Under the pieces are notes generated by a model. It was not told the origin of the DNA and did no database searches. It saw nothing but the letters and a program-made list of their open reading frames with translations. From Micavibrio sp964400125 (GTDB taxonomy: Bacteria > Pseudomonadota > Alphaproteobacteria > Micavibrionales > Micavibrionaceae), in NCBI GenBank assembly GCA_964400125.1, contig CAYNSR010000006.1, positions 65,195 to 129,194 of the forward strand: a DNA stretch of 64,000 nt, given 5' to 3'. Positions 16,513 to 25,274 of this stretch are shown here, piece by piece. Made by a program: the position numbers and the translations under genes. Each line of letters starts with the position of its first letter. The first letter of the stretch is position 1.

Positions 16513-18090
16513 CTATTTTGTCGCCGTAAATCGTATTCCCGGATTTTTGCTTTGAGCGTCATCCAAATGCCACGCATTCCGCGCCAGAAACACAGGGTCT
16601 CCATCGTGATCGTTTGCGATGGCGCTCCGGTTCGTATCCATGAACGTTTTCAGAACCTTTGGGTCATCTGCACTGATCCAGCGTGCGGTATGCAGGGCCG
16701 TTTCTTCAAATTTTACAGGCACATCATATTCGGTGCGAATACGGTCGACCAGCACATCAAACTGAAGCGCGCCGACAACGCCAACGACCCAGTTGGGGTC
16801 CGTTAACGGCTTGAAAATCCGGGCTGCACCCTCTTCCGCCAGTTGTTCCAGCGCGTTGCTCAGATGTTTTGCCTTGAGCGGATCATTCGCCCGCGCCCGC
16901 TGCATCAGTTCCGGCGCGAAGCTGGGGATACCGGTGAAATGCAGGCTTTCCCCTTCGCTTAACGTATCGCCGATCCGCAAATTTCCGTGATTGGGAATGC
17001 CGATAATATCCCCCGCATACGCTTCCTCGACGCTTTCCCTGTCCTGGGCAAAGAACATCAGCGGATTGTGAATTACGATCTGCTTGTTGCTGCGGCTATG
17101 GGTCAGCTTCATGCCCTTTTTAAACTTCCCCGAACATAGCCGGGCAAAGGCGATCCGGTCACGATGCTTGGGGTCCATATTGGCCTGAATTTTGAAAACA
17201 AAAGCCGTGACCTTCGGCTCGTCCGGCTTTACTTCCCGTTCGACGGCCCTTTGCGGGCGCGGCGGCGGCGCGTAACGTCCGATCCCCTTCAGCAATTCAC
17301 GGATACCGAAATTATTTACCGCAGAGCCGAAAAATACCGGGGTCATATGGCCCTCAAGATACAAATCGCGGTCGAAGGGTTCGCACAGCCCGCGAATCAT
17401 ATCCACATCTTCACGCAGCTTTTCCAACTGGTCTTCAGGCAGCAAATCTTCAAGCTTTCGGTCATCCAGACCGCTGCACTGGATGCTGCCCTGCATTTCC
17501 GAGCCCTTGCTGCGTTCGAACAGGATCAGTTGATCATTCATCAGATCGTAGCAGCCCTTGAAATCGCGTCCCATGCCGATCGGCCAGCTTGCCGGGGTCA
17601 CTTCGAGCTGCAACTTGTTTTGCACCTCATCCATCAGATCGAACGGGTCCCGGCCATCGCGGTCCATCTTGTTGATGAAGGTGATAATCGGAATGTTGCG
17701 CAGGCGGCAAACTTCGAACAGTTTCAACGTTTGCGGCTCGATCCCCTTGGCGGCATCCAGAACCATGATGGCGGAATCCACCGCCGTCAGGGTCCGGTAT
17801 GTATCCTCCGAAAAATCTTCATGCCCCGGGGTGTCAACCAGATTGAAGGTTACGCCGTCATGGTCGAAGGTCATGACCGAAGACGCAACGGAAATGCCAC
17901 GCTCCTGCTCCACCTTCATCCAGTCGGAACGCGCCCGGCGACGGTCGCCCTTGGCCTTGACCATTCCGGCAAGCTGGATGGCTCCCCCGAACAACAGGAG
18001 CTTTTCCGTCAGCGTCGTCTTCCCCGCATCGGGGTGGGCGATGATGGCGAAGGTCCGGCGGGTTTCGATATTTTTGGCAAGCGTTGTCAT
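16513..18090 (-). CDS. prfC: Peptide chain release factor 3
   Basis: Translational GTPase that removes RF1/RF2 from the ribosome after peptide release. The 525-aa protein has the G1 motif HPDAGKTTLTE near residue 20, switch region ERGISVASSVMTF, G3 VDTPGHEDFSEDTYRTL, and G4 INKMDRDGRDPFDLMDEV, followed by the RF3-specific domains (GHMTPVFFGSAVNNFGIRELL; VGVVGALQFDVL). Length is typical. It is transcribed alone, convergent with the spermidine-synthase-like array. Confidence 0.96.
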   Translation of the reverse strand: MTTLAKNIETRRTFAIIAHPDAGKTTLTEKLLLFGGAIQLAGMVKAKGDRRRARSDWMKVEQERGISVASSVMTFDHDGVTFNLVDTPGHEDFSEDTYRTLTAVDSAIMVLDAAKGIEPQTLKLFEVCRLRNIPIITFINKMDRDGRDPFDLMDEVQNKLQLEVTPASWPIGMGRDFKGCYDLMNDQLILFERSKGSEMQGSIQCSGLDDRKLEDLLPEDQLEKLREDVDMIRGLCEPFDRDLYLEGHMTPVFFGSAVNNFGIRELLKGIGRYAPPPRPQRAVEREVKPDEPKVTAFVFKIQANMDPKHRDRIAFARLCSGKFKKGMKLTHSRSNKQIVIHNPLMFFAQDRESVEEAYAGDIIGIPNHGNLRIGDTLSEGESLHFTGIPSFAPELMQRARANDPLKAKHLSNALEQLAEEGAARIFKPLTDPNWVVGVVGALQFDVLVDRIRTEYDVPVKFEETALHTARWISADDPKVLKTFMDTNRSAIANDHDGDPVFLARNAWHLDDAQSKNPGIRFTATK

Positions 18091-18164
18091 GGGAAGGCTT
18101 ATAGCATTACGAACAGGATACGAAAAGGGATGCAGGCAAACAGGTAAAATCGTATAAAAACGCC

Positions 18165-18701
18165 CTATTTTCCTATTATTTTTGCCCGCTCGATCCCCTC
18201 AGCGATCAGGCGTCTGGCTTCCGCCGCATCGCGCCAGCCATCGGTTTTGACCCATTTTCCCGGCTCGAGGTCTTTGTAGTGGGCGAAGAAATGCTCGATC
18301 TGGTCGCGTAAAATCGGGCGCAGGTCGGTATAGTTTTCGACATTATCATGATACGGATGGAGCTGCGCCACCGGCACGGCAATAATCTTTTCATCCTGCC
18401 CGGCATTGTCTTCCATCATCAAGACGCCAACCGGCTTGCACCGCATCACCGCCCCCGGCATCACCGGGGTCCGCCCGACGACCAGAACATCCACCGGATC
18501 ACCGTCACCGGACAAGGTATGTGGAATGAAGCCGTAATTCCCCGGATAATACATTGCCGTATGCAGAAAACGATCGACGAACATCGCCCCGCTATCCTTG
18601 TCGATTTCGTATTTCACCGGGGTCCCGCCCAGCGGGTTTTCGATGATGACATGAATTTCATCCGGCGGATTAGGGCCGATGGAGATTTTGGACAGAAACA
18701 T
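18165..18701 (-). CDS. ppa: Inorganic pyrophosphatase
   Basis: Soluble family I pyrophosphatase, 178 aa, hydrolysing PPi from biosynthetic reactions. Motifs are IENPLGGTPVKYEIDKDSG, MYYPGNYGFIPHTL, the metal-binding signature DGDPVDVLV, and HFFAHYKDLEPGKWVKT. The ATG at 18701 gives the usual MxxxKISIG start. A TTG 36 bases earlier would overlap the preceding gene and is not supported. No strong ribosome site is visible, so translation may depend on read-through from the gene ending at 18718. Confidence 0.95.
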   Translation of the reverse strand: MFLSKISIGPNPPDEIHVIIENPLGGTPVKYEIDKDSGAMFVDRFLHTAMYYPGNYGFIPHTLSGDGDPVDVLVVGRTPVMPGAVMRCKPVGVLMMEDNAGQDEKIIAVPVAQLHPYHDNVENYTDLRPILRDQIEHFFAHYKDLEPGKWVKTDGWRDAAEARRLIAEGIERAKIIGK

Positions 18702-18717
18702 TTTTATACGAAAATTT

Positions 18718-19329
18718 CTAGGGTTTGTTGACGACAAGCCTCAAAGGCGCAGGGCGCTCCGGCGGCGTCTCCTTTACAGCATGTCCAAGCCAAAAATTCC
18801 AGCCCGAAAAAAACTGTTCCTGCAGGGCCAGACAACCGACCGTCACCCCGGCAGCCATGGCAAAAGGCATGACATACAATCCCGGCATCACCTTTTGAGT
18901 CCTGTTTTCTGCCTCCTGTTTCCGGAGTTTTTCCATCTCTTCGGAAACAACGTCCTGCATACTGACGGTCAGATTTGCCAGTTCCCAATACTCCTTACGC
19001 GCGATCCGCGAGAAAAGAGGTGAAAGCGGAGATGTTCTGCGCGGTTCTGACAGGGATTGGTCCATTTCTTCCAGGATCCCCGTCAACACGGGCAACGCAG
19101 CGGACAATTTTTCTACAAGATAAGGACGTACTGTTGAATATCCCGCCTGCGCATCCAGAAAATGGCGGGTCACGCGAACCATCCGCCCCAACCCGTCATA
19201 CAGACGCTGGTTCAACATGTGATCTGCCGTACCGGGGGTTTCGGCGGCCTGTCTACGGGCCACGCGGCCGAAAAGCCCCTGCATACCCGCGTCTACTCTG
19301 GCCAGCTCAAAAAGTATTCCCTGTCCCAT
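18718..19329 (-). CDS. Hypothetical protein with C-terminal membrane segment, 203 aa
   Basis: Family not recognised. The first 140 residues are predicted helical and charged (SRIARKEYWELANLTVSMQDVVSEEMEKLRKQEAEN suggests a coiled coil). A hydrophobic stretch follows around residues 148-170 (MPGLYVMPFAMAAGVTVGCLAL), then a proline-rich tail. It may be a tail-anchored protein. It runs 16 bases ahead of ppa and probably shares its transcript. Confidence 0.65.
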   Translation of the reverse strand: MGQGILFELARVDAGMQGLFGRVARRQAAETPGTADHMLNQRLYDGLGRMVRVTRHFLDAQAGYSTVRPYLVEKLSAALPVLTGILEEMDQSLSEPRRTSPLSPLFSRIARKEYWELANLTVSMQDVVSEEMEKLRKQEAENRTQKVMPGLYVMPFAMAAGVTVGCLALQEQFFSGWNFWLGHAVKETPPERPAPLRLVVNKP

Positions 19330-19453
19330 GGTTGCCGCTCCTGTTTGTTCTTGCTATTTTCTTTTGCTCAAAAGAGTGACATTCGCGGCCCCCCGCGTCA
19401 ACGATAAACCTTACGCGCGATAGGCCCTAACAGACTGCTAAAAAAGTCGTATT

Positions 19454-19565
19454 CGTCATTGCGAGGAAGCCTGCCCCCGGCTTGAACGGGGGTGGCAATC
19501 CAGAAATCGCGGATTTGCAACACTTTATGGATCGCCACGACCCCTGCGTGGCCTCGGGATGACGC
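19454..19565. repeat. Dispersed palindromic repeat family E
   Basis: A 110-bp element with related ends: CGTCATTGCGAGG at the left and CCTCGGGATGACG at the right, and inner pairs GTGGCAATCCAG / TGGATCGCCAC. The general form (CGTCATTGCGAGG..GGCAATCC..TGGATCGCC..GATGACG) is a known type of bacterial intergenic repeat. It fills the gap between the 203-aa gene and the DUF1491 gene, close downstream of the latter, and may form a long transcript hairpin. Confidence 0.7.
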
Positions 19566-19589
19566 CGGAAAGGGTTTTTCGGCAGCACG

Positions 19590-19928
19590 CTAAAAGACCT
19601 TTCCCTCGAACGGATTGGTCAGGCTGCGGTCTTCGATTTCAATCGCCCAGAGGTCAGGATCGCGGTTTACGGCCCGGCTGATATAGGAATCGGCCTCGCC
19701 CTCCTCCACCGTTGCGCCCTTGAACGGTTTCATCCAGCCCATCTGGCCGTCCAGATCGCGTTGCTGTTGCAATACCACGCATCCGTTTTTGCGACCGTTC
19801 AGTTTCAGGAGAATGGTTCCCCCCGCATAGGCGCCCCGGTTCAGGATATAATAGGGTGTGCCTTCGGTCATCAGGCGGCGGAAATGGATATCCAGCAACA
19901 GGGCTGTCGGCAGGCGGTCATCGGCCAT
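19590..19928 (-). CDS. DUF1491 family protein
   Basis: A 112-aa member of DUF1491, a small alphaproteobacterial family of unknown function. Recognised by the pattern LDIHFRRLMTEGTPYYILNRGAYAGGTILLKLN near the N-terminus, followed by a short variable part and WAIEIEDRS near the C-terminus. The start lies one base after the fur stop, so it is co-transcribed with the metal regulator, but no function follows from that. Confidence 0.75.
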   Translation of the reverse strand: MADDRLPTALLLDIHFRRLMTEGTPYYILNRGAYAGGTILLKLNGRKNGCVVLQQQRDLDGQMGWMKPFKGATVEEGEADSYISRAVNRDPDLWAIEIEDRSLTNPFEGKVF

Positions 19929-19929
19929 G

Positions 19930-20346
19930 TCAATGTGCGGCGCCTTTGGATATTTTCCTGCCGTAGAGTTCTAAACGGCACTCAATCAGGTCATAGCCGA
20001 GCGTTTTGGCAATTTCCTGCTTCATCGTTTCGATTTCAGCATTTTGAAATTCGATAACGTCCCCCGTTTCCACATCAATCAAATGGTGGTGATGCTCCAT
20101 ATTGACTTCATAACGGGAAAATTTTTCGTTGAAATCGTGCCGCACGACCAGATCCATCTCGCTCAGGAGATTCAAGGTACGATAGACCGTTGCCATACTG
20201 ATCGACGGATCAACGATTTTCGACCGTTCATAAACCGTATCTACCGACGGATGATCTTCGGCTTCATCCAGAACGCGCAGAATAATCCTGCGCTGACCTG
20301 TCATTTTCAGTCCGGCACGGGTGCAGCGTTCTTCCAGACCAGCCAT
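19930..20346 (-). CDS. fur: Fur-family metal regulator, Mur/Fur type
   Basis: A 138-aa Fur-family repressor: N-terminal winged helix (GLKMTGQRRIILRVLDEAEDHPSVDTVYERS, ISMATVYRTLNLL) and metal-binding dimerisation domain (YEVNMEHHHHLIDVETGDVIEF). The sequence matches rhizobial Fur/Mur proteins more than gamma-proteobacterial Fur. The CxxC zinc motif after HHHHL is absent (IDVETG), as in that subgroup, which in rhizobia senses manganese. Regulation of sodB or other metal genes in this window is possible but not shown. Confidence 0.88.
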   Translation of the reverse strand: MAGLEERCTRAGLKMTGQRRIILRVLDEAEDHPSVDTVYERSKIVDPSISMATVYRTLNLLSEMDLVVRHDFNEKFSRYEVNMEHHHHLIDVETGDVIEFQNAEIETMKQEIAKTLGYDLIECRLELYGRKISKGAAH

Positions 20347-20379
20347 GGTGAAACCTCGTAAATTTGCGTTCCCGCCATC

Positions 20380-21942
20380 CTATTCGCGCGAGCCCGTAAG
20401 TTCAACCTTTTCGGCATGACGTTTGAGATAGGCAGGACTGCCAACCACCCGCAGGGGCGGAAAATCAACCGTTACGACCGTGCCGAAACCGACCTCGGAT
20501 TCGAGAGAAAGGGTCGCGCCATGCAGTTCAGCCATGGCCTTGGCCAGCGGAAGACCAAGGCCTGTGCCCTGGACCCCACGGGTTTCAACCGGTTTGCTGA
20601 CCTGCCCGAAGGGCTCCAGCGCATCGTTGATCCGGTCCTTCGGAATGCCGATTCCCTGATCCGTTACGATCAACTGCATCCCGCCATCCTCAGCAATCAC
20701 GGCGCGGATTTCGATGGTACCGCCGGGATTGGAGTATTTCACCGCATTTCCGACCAGATTGATCAAAATCTGCCGCACCAGACGGGGATCTGCATAAAGG
20801 GGTGGTAAATCAGGCGGGGCGAAATGGCGTATTTTCAATCCCCCGCTGAAGGCGCGGGAATCCATCATCCGCACCACGGCCTGCATCAATTGCACGACGT
20901 CAAAAATATCTTCATCCAGTTCGAGACGCCCGGCTTCGATCTTCGACATATCGAGCACCTCATTGATGATTTCCAGCAAATGCCGTGCGCTCAGATGGAT
21001 GTCGCCCAAATATTCCGCATATTTATTGTTCCCGAGCGGCCCGAAGGTTTCTTTCATCATCATCTCGGAGAAACCGAGAATGGCGTTGAGCGGTGTGCGC
21101 AATTCATGGCTCATATTGGCAAGGAAAGTCGATTTGGCCTGATTGGCGGAATCCGCCTGTTCCTTGGCAAGGCGCAGGGAAAGCTCCATCTGCTTCCGCA
21201 GCGTGATGTCCATCACGGTCGTGACCTGAAAACGGCGGCCATTGCTCAGTTCAAGCGCCGCCGTGGTAAACAGCACATTGGCAAGGCTTTGGTCGCGGCG
21301 GATGATCTTCATTTCCCCCGTATTGCGCAAACCGTTCTTCAATAATTCATCATGGGCCGCCCGCGCCAGTTCCCGTTCGTCGGCGGTCACAAGATCGGCA
21401 AAGTTGCGGCCAATCAGCTCCGTACGGTTCCACCCGTAAATCCGCAGGAAACTGTCATTGACCCGCACAATGCGCTGATGATGGTCCGTGACGAGAATAC
21501 CCACCTCGCTGACATCGAAAACGGACGTCAGCAGGGAAATCGCGTCATCCCGTTCGCGTTGCAGACTTGATGTCGCCACCGCCGTCGGCTGGGCGATAAT
21601 GTCGATGACGATTTTTCCGTCTGCCTTGACCGGATTGATCCAGAACGCATGAACGCGCAGCCCACCGGGGAAATCCGGAACCGTCTGGATCGTTACCGGC
21701 TTCATCTGCCCGATGGCGACTTCGAAGGATTGTTCGAAATGACGATAAGCATCCGCCGACAGGACATCCTTCAGATCGCGGCCAATAACATCGGCAGCAG
21801 GACGATTCAGATATTCAAGCGCCCGGAGATTGGCGGCAGCCACCATATACGCAGCCTGCCCCTCCGCCACTTCAAGCACGAAGCGCGGAACAGGCATGGC
21901 CTGAAACAAAAGGGAATGATCTATAATCGCTGCTTTATCCAT
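20380..21942 (-). CDS. PAS-domain sensor histidine kinase
   Basis: A cytoplasmic hybrid-free kinase of 520 aa with no transmembrane segment. Two PAS-like sensing domains occupy about residues 1-120 and 130-255 (the second contains GILVTDHHQRIVRVNDSFLRIYGWNRTELIGRNF). The HisKA domain carries the phosphoacceptor His279 in FLANMSHELRTPLNAI and resembles PleC/DivJ-like kinases. The HATPase domain has NLVGNAVKYSNPGG and DQGIGIPKDR and GTGLGLPLAKAM. No response regulator is adjacent, so its partner is elsewhere. The preceding 33 bases to fur leave little room for a separate promoter of fur. Confidence 0.9.
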   Translation of the reverse strand: MDKAAIIDHSLLFQAMPVPRFVLEVAEGQAAYMVAAANLRALEYLNRPAADVIGRDLKDVLSADAYRHFEQSFEVAIGQMKPVTIQTVPDFPGGLRVHAFWINPVKADGKIVIDIIAQPTAVATSSLQRERDDAISLLTSVFDVSEVGILVTDHHQRIVRVNDSFLRIYGWNRTELIGRNFADLVTADERELARAAHDELLKNGLRNTGEMKIIRRDQSLANVLFTTAALELSNGRRFQVTTVMDITLRKQMELSLRLAKEQADSANQAKSTFLANMSHELRTPLNAILGFSEMMMKETFGPLGNNKYAEYLGDIHLSARHLLEIINEVLDMSKIEAGRLELDEDIFDVVQLMQAVVRMMDSRAFSGGLKIRHFAPPDLPPLYADPRLVRQILINLVGNAVKYSNPGGTIEIRAVIAEDGGMQLIVTDQGIGIPKDRINDALEPFGQVSKPVETRGVQGTGLGLPLAKAMAELHGATLSLESEVGFGTVVTVDFPPLRVVGSPAYLKRHAEKVELTGSRE

Positions 21943-22135
21943 ATGGTCCCGAACCTGAAGGAGAGGAACACTCCTCCAAGCTTAAGTCTAGAGGGAAAAT
22001 CCTTACGAAACCGTAACTTACCGTAACACGTTCACCCTTGAAACCAAAGACTGGCCAACGCAGGCAGACCGTTAACAAAACCTTAACCCCTTCCGGTGCG
22101 GGGTTGCCTGGCAGGCGGAAATCCGGGAAAGATAC

Positions 22136-22756
22136 TTACGGTTGCGGACTCATCTCCGCCTTCCGAACTGCTTCCGGTGGCCGCCAATCGTGCAGCAATG
22201 TGCAGATCACCGGGCTGCTTTCCTTGAAATTATCCGGATGCGGGGCAGAAATATATATCCGTCCGTTCTCTTCCTGCGGTCGCAAAAGGCGGTTTGCCAG
22301 CCTTGCCTGGCCCTTTTGTTGCGATGGAAGGTATTTCGGATCTATGGTCGGCCACGCGACAAGCCGGTGCAAATCCTCGCGCGATGCGCATGGAAGCGCA
22401 CGCACGGCGCGCATCGCCTCCCGGCTGACCGGCTTCAGCAACGAAGACCCCTTTTCGACCTGCCCCCATCCTTCCGGGGTTTCACCGCAAAAGGTTATCC
22501 TGTCCAGATATCCATCAATATCGCGGGCGTACAGTAATTGATCGATGCGCCTGTATTCCGGGATCAGGGCATTGAGATGGCATTCAATCGCCTCGCGCGC
22601 CTTCTGATCCCTGACCATCCACTGCCGTATCTGCAGGCCAAGATGCGGATCGCAAATTTCGAAACGTACAAAATGAATTTTCCCCTGCGCTTGCGTCCGG
22701 GACAGCGGTACCGCAGCGTATTTTCTCCATAAATCTATCAGGGTAAAAAGCAACAT
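22136..22756 (-). CDS. Hypothetical protein, 206 aa
   Basis: Family not recognised. The protein is basic-to-neutral, soluble looking, Arg- and Pro-rich in parts, with no signal peptide. It is the best frame in 22000-22900; the overlapping opposite-strand frame 22038-22541 has an implausible amino-acid mix. It is divergent from the BPL_N-like gene with a 186-base gap that may hold promoters for both, though I see no clear boxes. Confidence 0.45.
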   Translation of the reverse strand: MLLFTLIDLWRKYAAVPLSRTQAQGKIHFVRFEICDPHLGLQIRQWMVRDQKAREAIECHLNALIPEYRRIDQLLYARDIDGYLDRITFCGETPEGWGQVEKGSSLLKPVSREAMRAVRALPCASREDLHRLVAWPTIDPKYLPSQQKGQARLANRLLRPQEENGRIYISAPHPDNFKESSPVICTLLHDWRPPEAVRKAEMSPQP

Positions 22757-22942
22757 CGTCTTCGATCTTCATAAGAACAGTTTCGTGCCCGGATATAAGT
22801 ATTGAAAATACAACCCGATTCCAAGCCCCCCTCTTGCGCTTTTGCTGCACCGCATCCACGCCCCCTGTACAAACCGGGTAGCCTCCACAATAATGGCGCA
22901 TCCGGTCGCATAGATGACCTCAGCAGACGAAGGATACGCGGC

Positions 22943-23734
22943 ATGCCGCATGACATTCTGGTTTATTCGGAATATCCGGCATCGACCGGATCGCTGATCC
23001 CGTCCCTGCGCGCCGTTTTCCCCGGGGCGGCCTATCCCTTGCACCAGATTTATCAGGCGGATATCAGGAACGGAATCCTGCGCCAGCCTGATGCGCGTAT
23101 CCTCGTTCTGCCCGGAATCACCGGCGAAGACAGCCTTTATACCGCGCAACTGGACAGGGCAGCACTCGACGATATCCATCACTTCGTCAGTACGCAGAAG
23201 AACGTCATACTCACGATTTGCGCCGGGACGTATTTTGTCTGCCGCGAAACCATTTACGACCCGCCATGGTGCAACCGTAAAACCAAACAATCCATCAGAC
23301 CCCTTTTCAATGCGCTGGCACACGGGCCCGTTCCCCCCTATGGACGCAAGCCGCTGCCGTCATCGCAATTCGGCAATATCAGCGTCGCCCCAATCCGCTT
23401 CAGGGGGCTGGACGGGCAATGGCATAAAACAGGAATCTGCTACGGAAACGGCCCCGGGCTTTATCCCGATGCGCCCGACGACCCCGACACCGAGATACTG
23501 GCCATCTACGACTCTACCGCCAACGGCCAGCCCGCCGCCCTGATCCGCCAGCGTATCGGTGCGGGTGCGCTATACCTGTCGAGCATGCACCCTGAAAACG
23601 GCTGGCAAAATATACGATCCGGCCCGGGTATGGCCCATATCAAAACATTGATGGATGAGTTGAAACCCCACGAACCGGGACGGCTGGCCCTGTGGCAGGA
23701 CCTTGCCGCGCGGATGAAGCGGGATATCGCCTGA
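22943..23734 (+). CDS. BPL_N-like (biotin-ligase N-terminal domain) protein, 263 aa
   Basis: A stand-alone glutamine-amidotransferase-like protein. The fold pattern MPHDILVYSEYPASTGS, ARILVLPGITGED, and ILTICAGTYFVCRETIYDPPW matches the N-terminal domain of eukaryotic-type biotin-protein ligases, with the nucleophile-elbow cysteine in TICAGTYF. It then has GICYGNGPGLYPDA and GALYLSSMHPE. The catalytic ligase domain is missing. The ATG at 22943 fits family starts and an AAGGA site lies upstream; an in-frame codon at 22802 would add a Cys/Pro-rich tail unlike the family. The chemistry is unknown. Confidence 0.7.
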   Translation: MPHDILVYSEYPASTGSLIPSLRAVFPGAAYPLHQIYQADIRNGILRQPDARILVLPGITGEDSLYTAQLDRAALDDIHHFVSTQKNVILTICAGTYFVCRETIYDPPWCNRKTKQSIRPLFNALAHGPVPPYGRKPLPSSQFGNISVAPIRFRGLDGQWHKTGICYGNGPGLYPDAPDDPDTEILAIYDSTANGQPAALIRQRIGAGALYLSSMHPENGWQNIRSGPGMAHIKTLMDELKPHEPGRLALWQDLAARMKRDIA

Positions 23735-23787
23735 TACAGGCATATTGCCATTGCCATGGCCCCGCTTTTTCCTTTAAAACAAACCCT

Positions 23788-25170
23788 ATGAAGACAATCC
23801 CTGTCCATATCATCGGCGGCGGCCTTGCCGGGTCGGAAGCTGCGTGGCAGACCGCCAGCGCGGGCATTCCCGTCATTTTGCATGAAATGCGCCCCGTGCG
23901 TCCGACCGATGCGCACAAGACCGACGGCCTTGCCGAACTGGTCTGTTCCAATTCCTTCCGCTCCGACGACAAGGAACAAAACGCCGTTGGCCTGCTGCAC
24001 GAGGAAATGCGCCGCTGCGGCTCCCTGATTTTGCGCGAAGGCGACAGGACGGCGGTCCCTGCCGGGGGGGCGCTGGCGGTTGACCGCGATGCGTTTTCTG
24101 AAAACGTGACCAGAGCCTTGCACGACCATCCCCTGATTACGATTGAACGCGGCGAAGTCGCCGGATTACCGCCTGCGGATTGGGACAGCGTGATTATCGC
24201 CACCGGCCCCCTGACATCCCCGGCGCTGGCCGAAGCGGTGAAACACCTCGGCGGCGAAAACGAACTGGCTTTTTTCGACGCCATCGCGCCGATTGTGTAC
24301 AAAGATTCCATCAACATGGACAAGGCGTGGTTTCAGTCGCGCTACGACAAGGAAGGTCCGGCCGGGACAGGCAAGGATTACATTAACTGCCCGATGACGC
24401 GGGAGCAGTATTTTGCGTTTATCGATGCGCTCATCCATGCCGAAAAAACAGAATTCAAGGAATGGGAAAAAAATACGCCCTATTTCGAAGGCTGCATGCC
24501 GATCGAGGTGATGGCCGAACGCGGACCGGAAACATTGCGCTATGGCCCGATGAAACCTGTCGGCCTGACCAACCCGCATTCACCCGAAAAGCCCTATGCC
24601 GTTGTACAATTGCGACAGGACAATGCGCTGGGGACTCTTTACAACATGGTCGGCTTCCAGACCAAAATGAAATACGCGGCGCAAACGGACGTCCTGAAAA
24701 TGATCCCGGGTCTGGAAGACGCCGTATTCGCCCGTCTCGGCGGATTACACCGTAATACTTTTATCAATTCGCCAAAACTTCTCGATCCGTTCCTGCGCAT
24801 GAAGGCCATGCCGCGTTTGCGCTTCGCCGGACAAATCACGGGGTGCGAAGGCTATGTCGAAAGTGCCGCCGTCGGCCTGATGGCGGGACGATTTGCGGCG
24901 GCGGAAAAACTGGGGCTGGATTTTACCGCCCCGCCGCCAACCACCGCGATGGGGGCCTTGCTCAATCACATCACCGGCGGAGCCAATGCCGAAACCTTCC
25001 AGCCGATGAATATCAATTTTGGCCTGTTTCCGGATATCGCCCTGAAGGATGCCCGGGGCAGACCCCTGCGCGGTACCGACAAGAAAAAGGCTGTCACGGC
25101 GCGGGCGCTGCATGATCTGGAAATGTGGTTGCAGGTGCAAAATGCCATAAAAGAAGCGATGAGCGCCTGA
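23788..25170 (+). CDS. trmFO: tRNA U54 methyltransferase TrmFO
   Basis: Folate- and FAD-dependent enzyme forming ribothymidine at position 54 of tRNA. The 460-aa protein starts with the FAD motif VHIIGGGLAGSEAAW, then ELVCSNSFRSDD, the active-site region GTLYNMVGFQTKMKY, FARLGGLHRNTFINSP, and the second FAD block RFAGQITGCEGYVESAAVG. The ATG at 23788 places the FAD motif at residue 5. No ribosome site is obvious, and it begins 53 bases after the BPL_N-like gene. Confidence 0.96.
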   Translation: MKTIPVHIIGGGLAGSEAAWQTASAGIPVILHEMRPVRPTDAHKTDGLAELVCSNSFRSDDKEQNAVGLLHEEMRRCGSLILREGDRTAVPAGGALAVDRDAFSENVTRALHDHPLITIERGEVAGLPPADWDSVIIATGPLTSPALAEAVKHLGGENELAFFDAIAPIVYKDSINMDKAWFQSRYDKEGPAGTGKDYINCPMTREQYFAFIDALIHAEKTEFKEWEKNTPYFEGCMPIEVMAERGPETLRYGPMKPVGLTNPHSPEKPYAVVQLRQDNALGTLYNMVGFQTKMKYAAQTDVLKMIPGLEDAVFARLGGLHRNTFINSPKLLDPFLRMKAMPRLRFAGQITGCEGYVESAAVGLMAGRFAAAEKLGLDFTAPPPTTAMGALLNHITGGANAETFQPMNINFGLFPDIALKDARGRPLRGTDKKKAVTARALHDLEMWLQVQNAIKEAMSA

Positions 25171-25274
25171 CATTTTATTATGGAGAATTCATTTTCCGGT
25201 TTTCTCCTCCATCGCCATTTACCCTGAGCCGGTTTTCAGCCAAAATCACTTGCCTTCAACCCCCGGAGATCCAA

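Noticed and set aside
17164..18147. 327-aa plus-strand frame opposite prfC
   Set aside because: Antisense to a full-length release factor 3; composition is typical of a shadow frame.
22038..22541. 167-aa plus-strand frame overlapping the 206-aa minus gene
   Set aside because: Its start region and composition are poorer than the minus-strand frame. Both are unrecognised, so the choice is only by plausibility.
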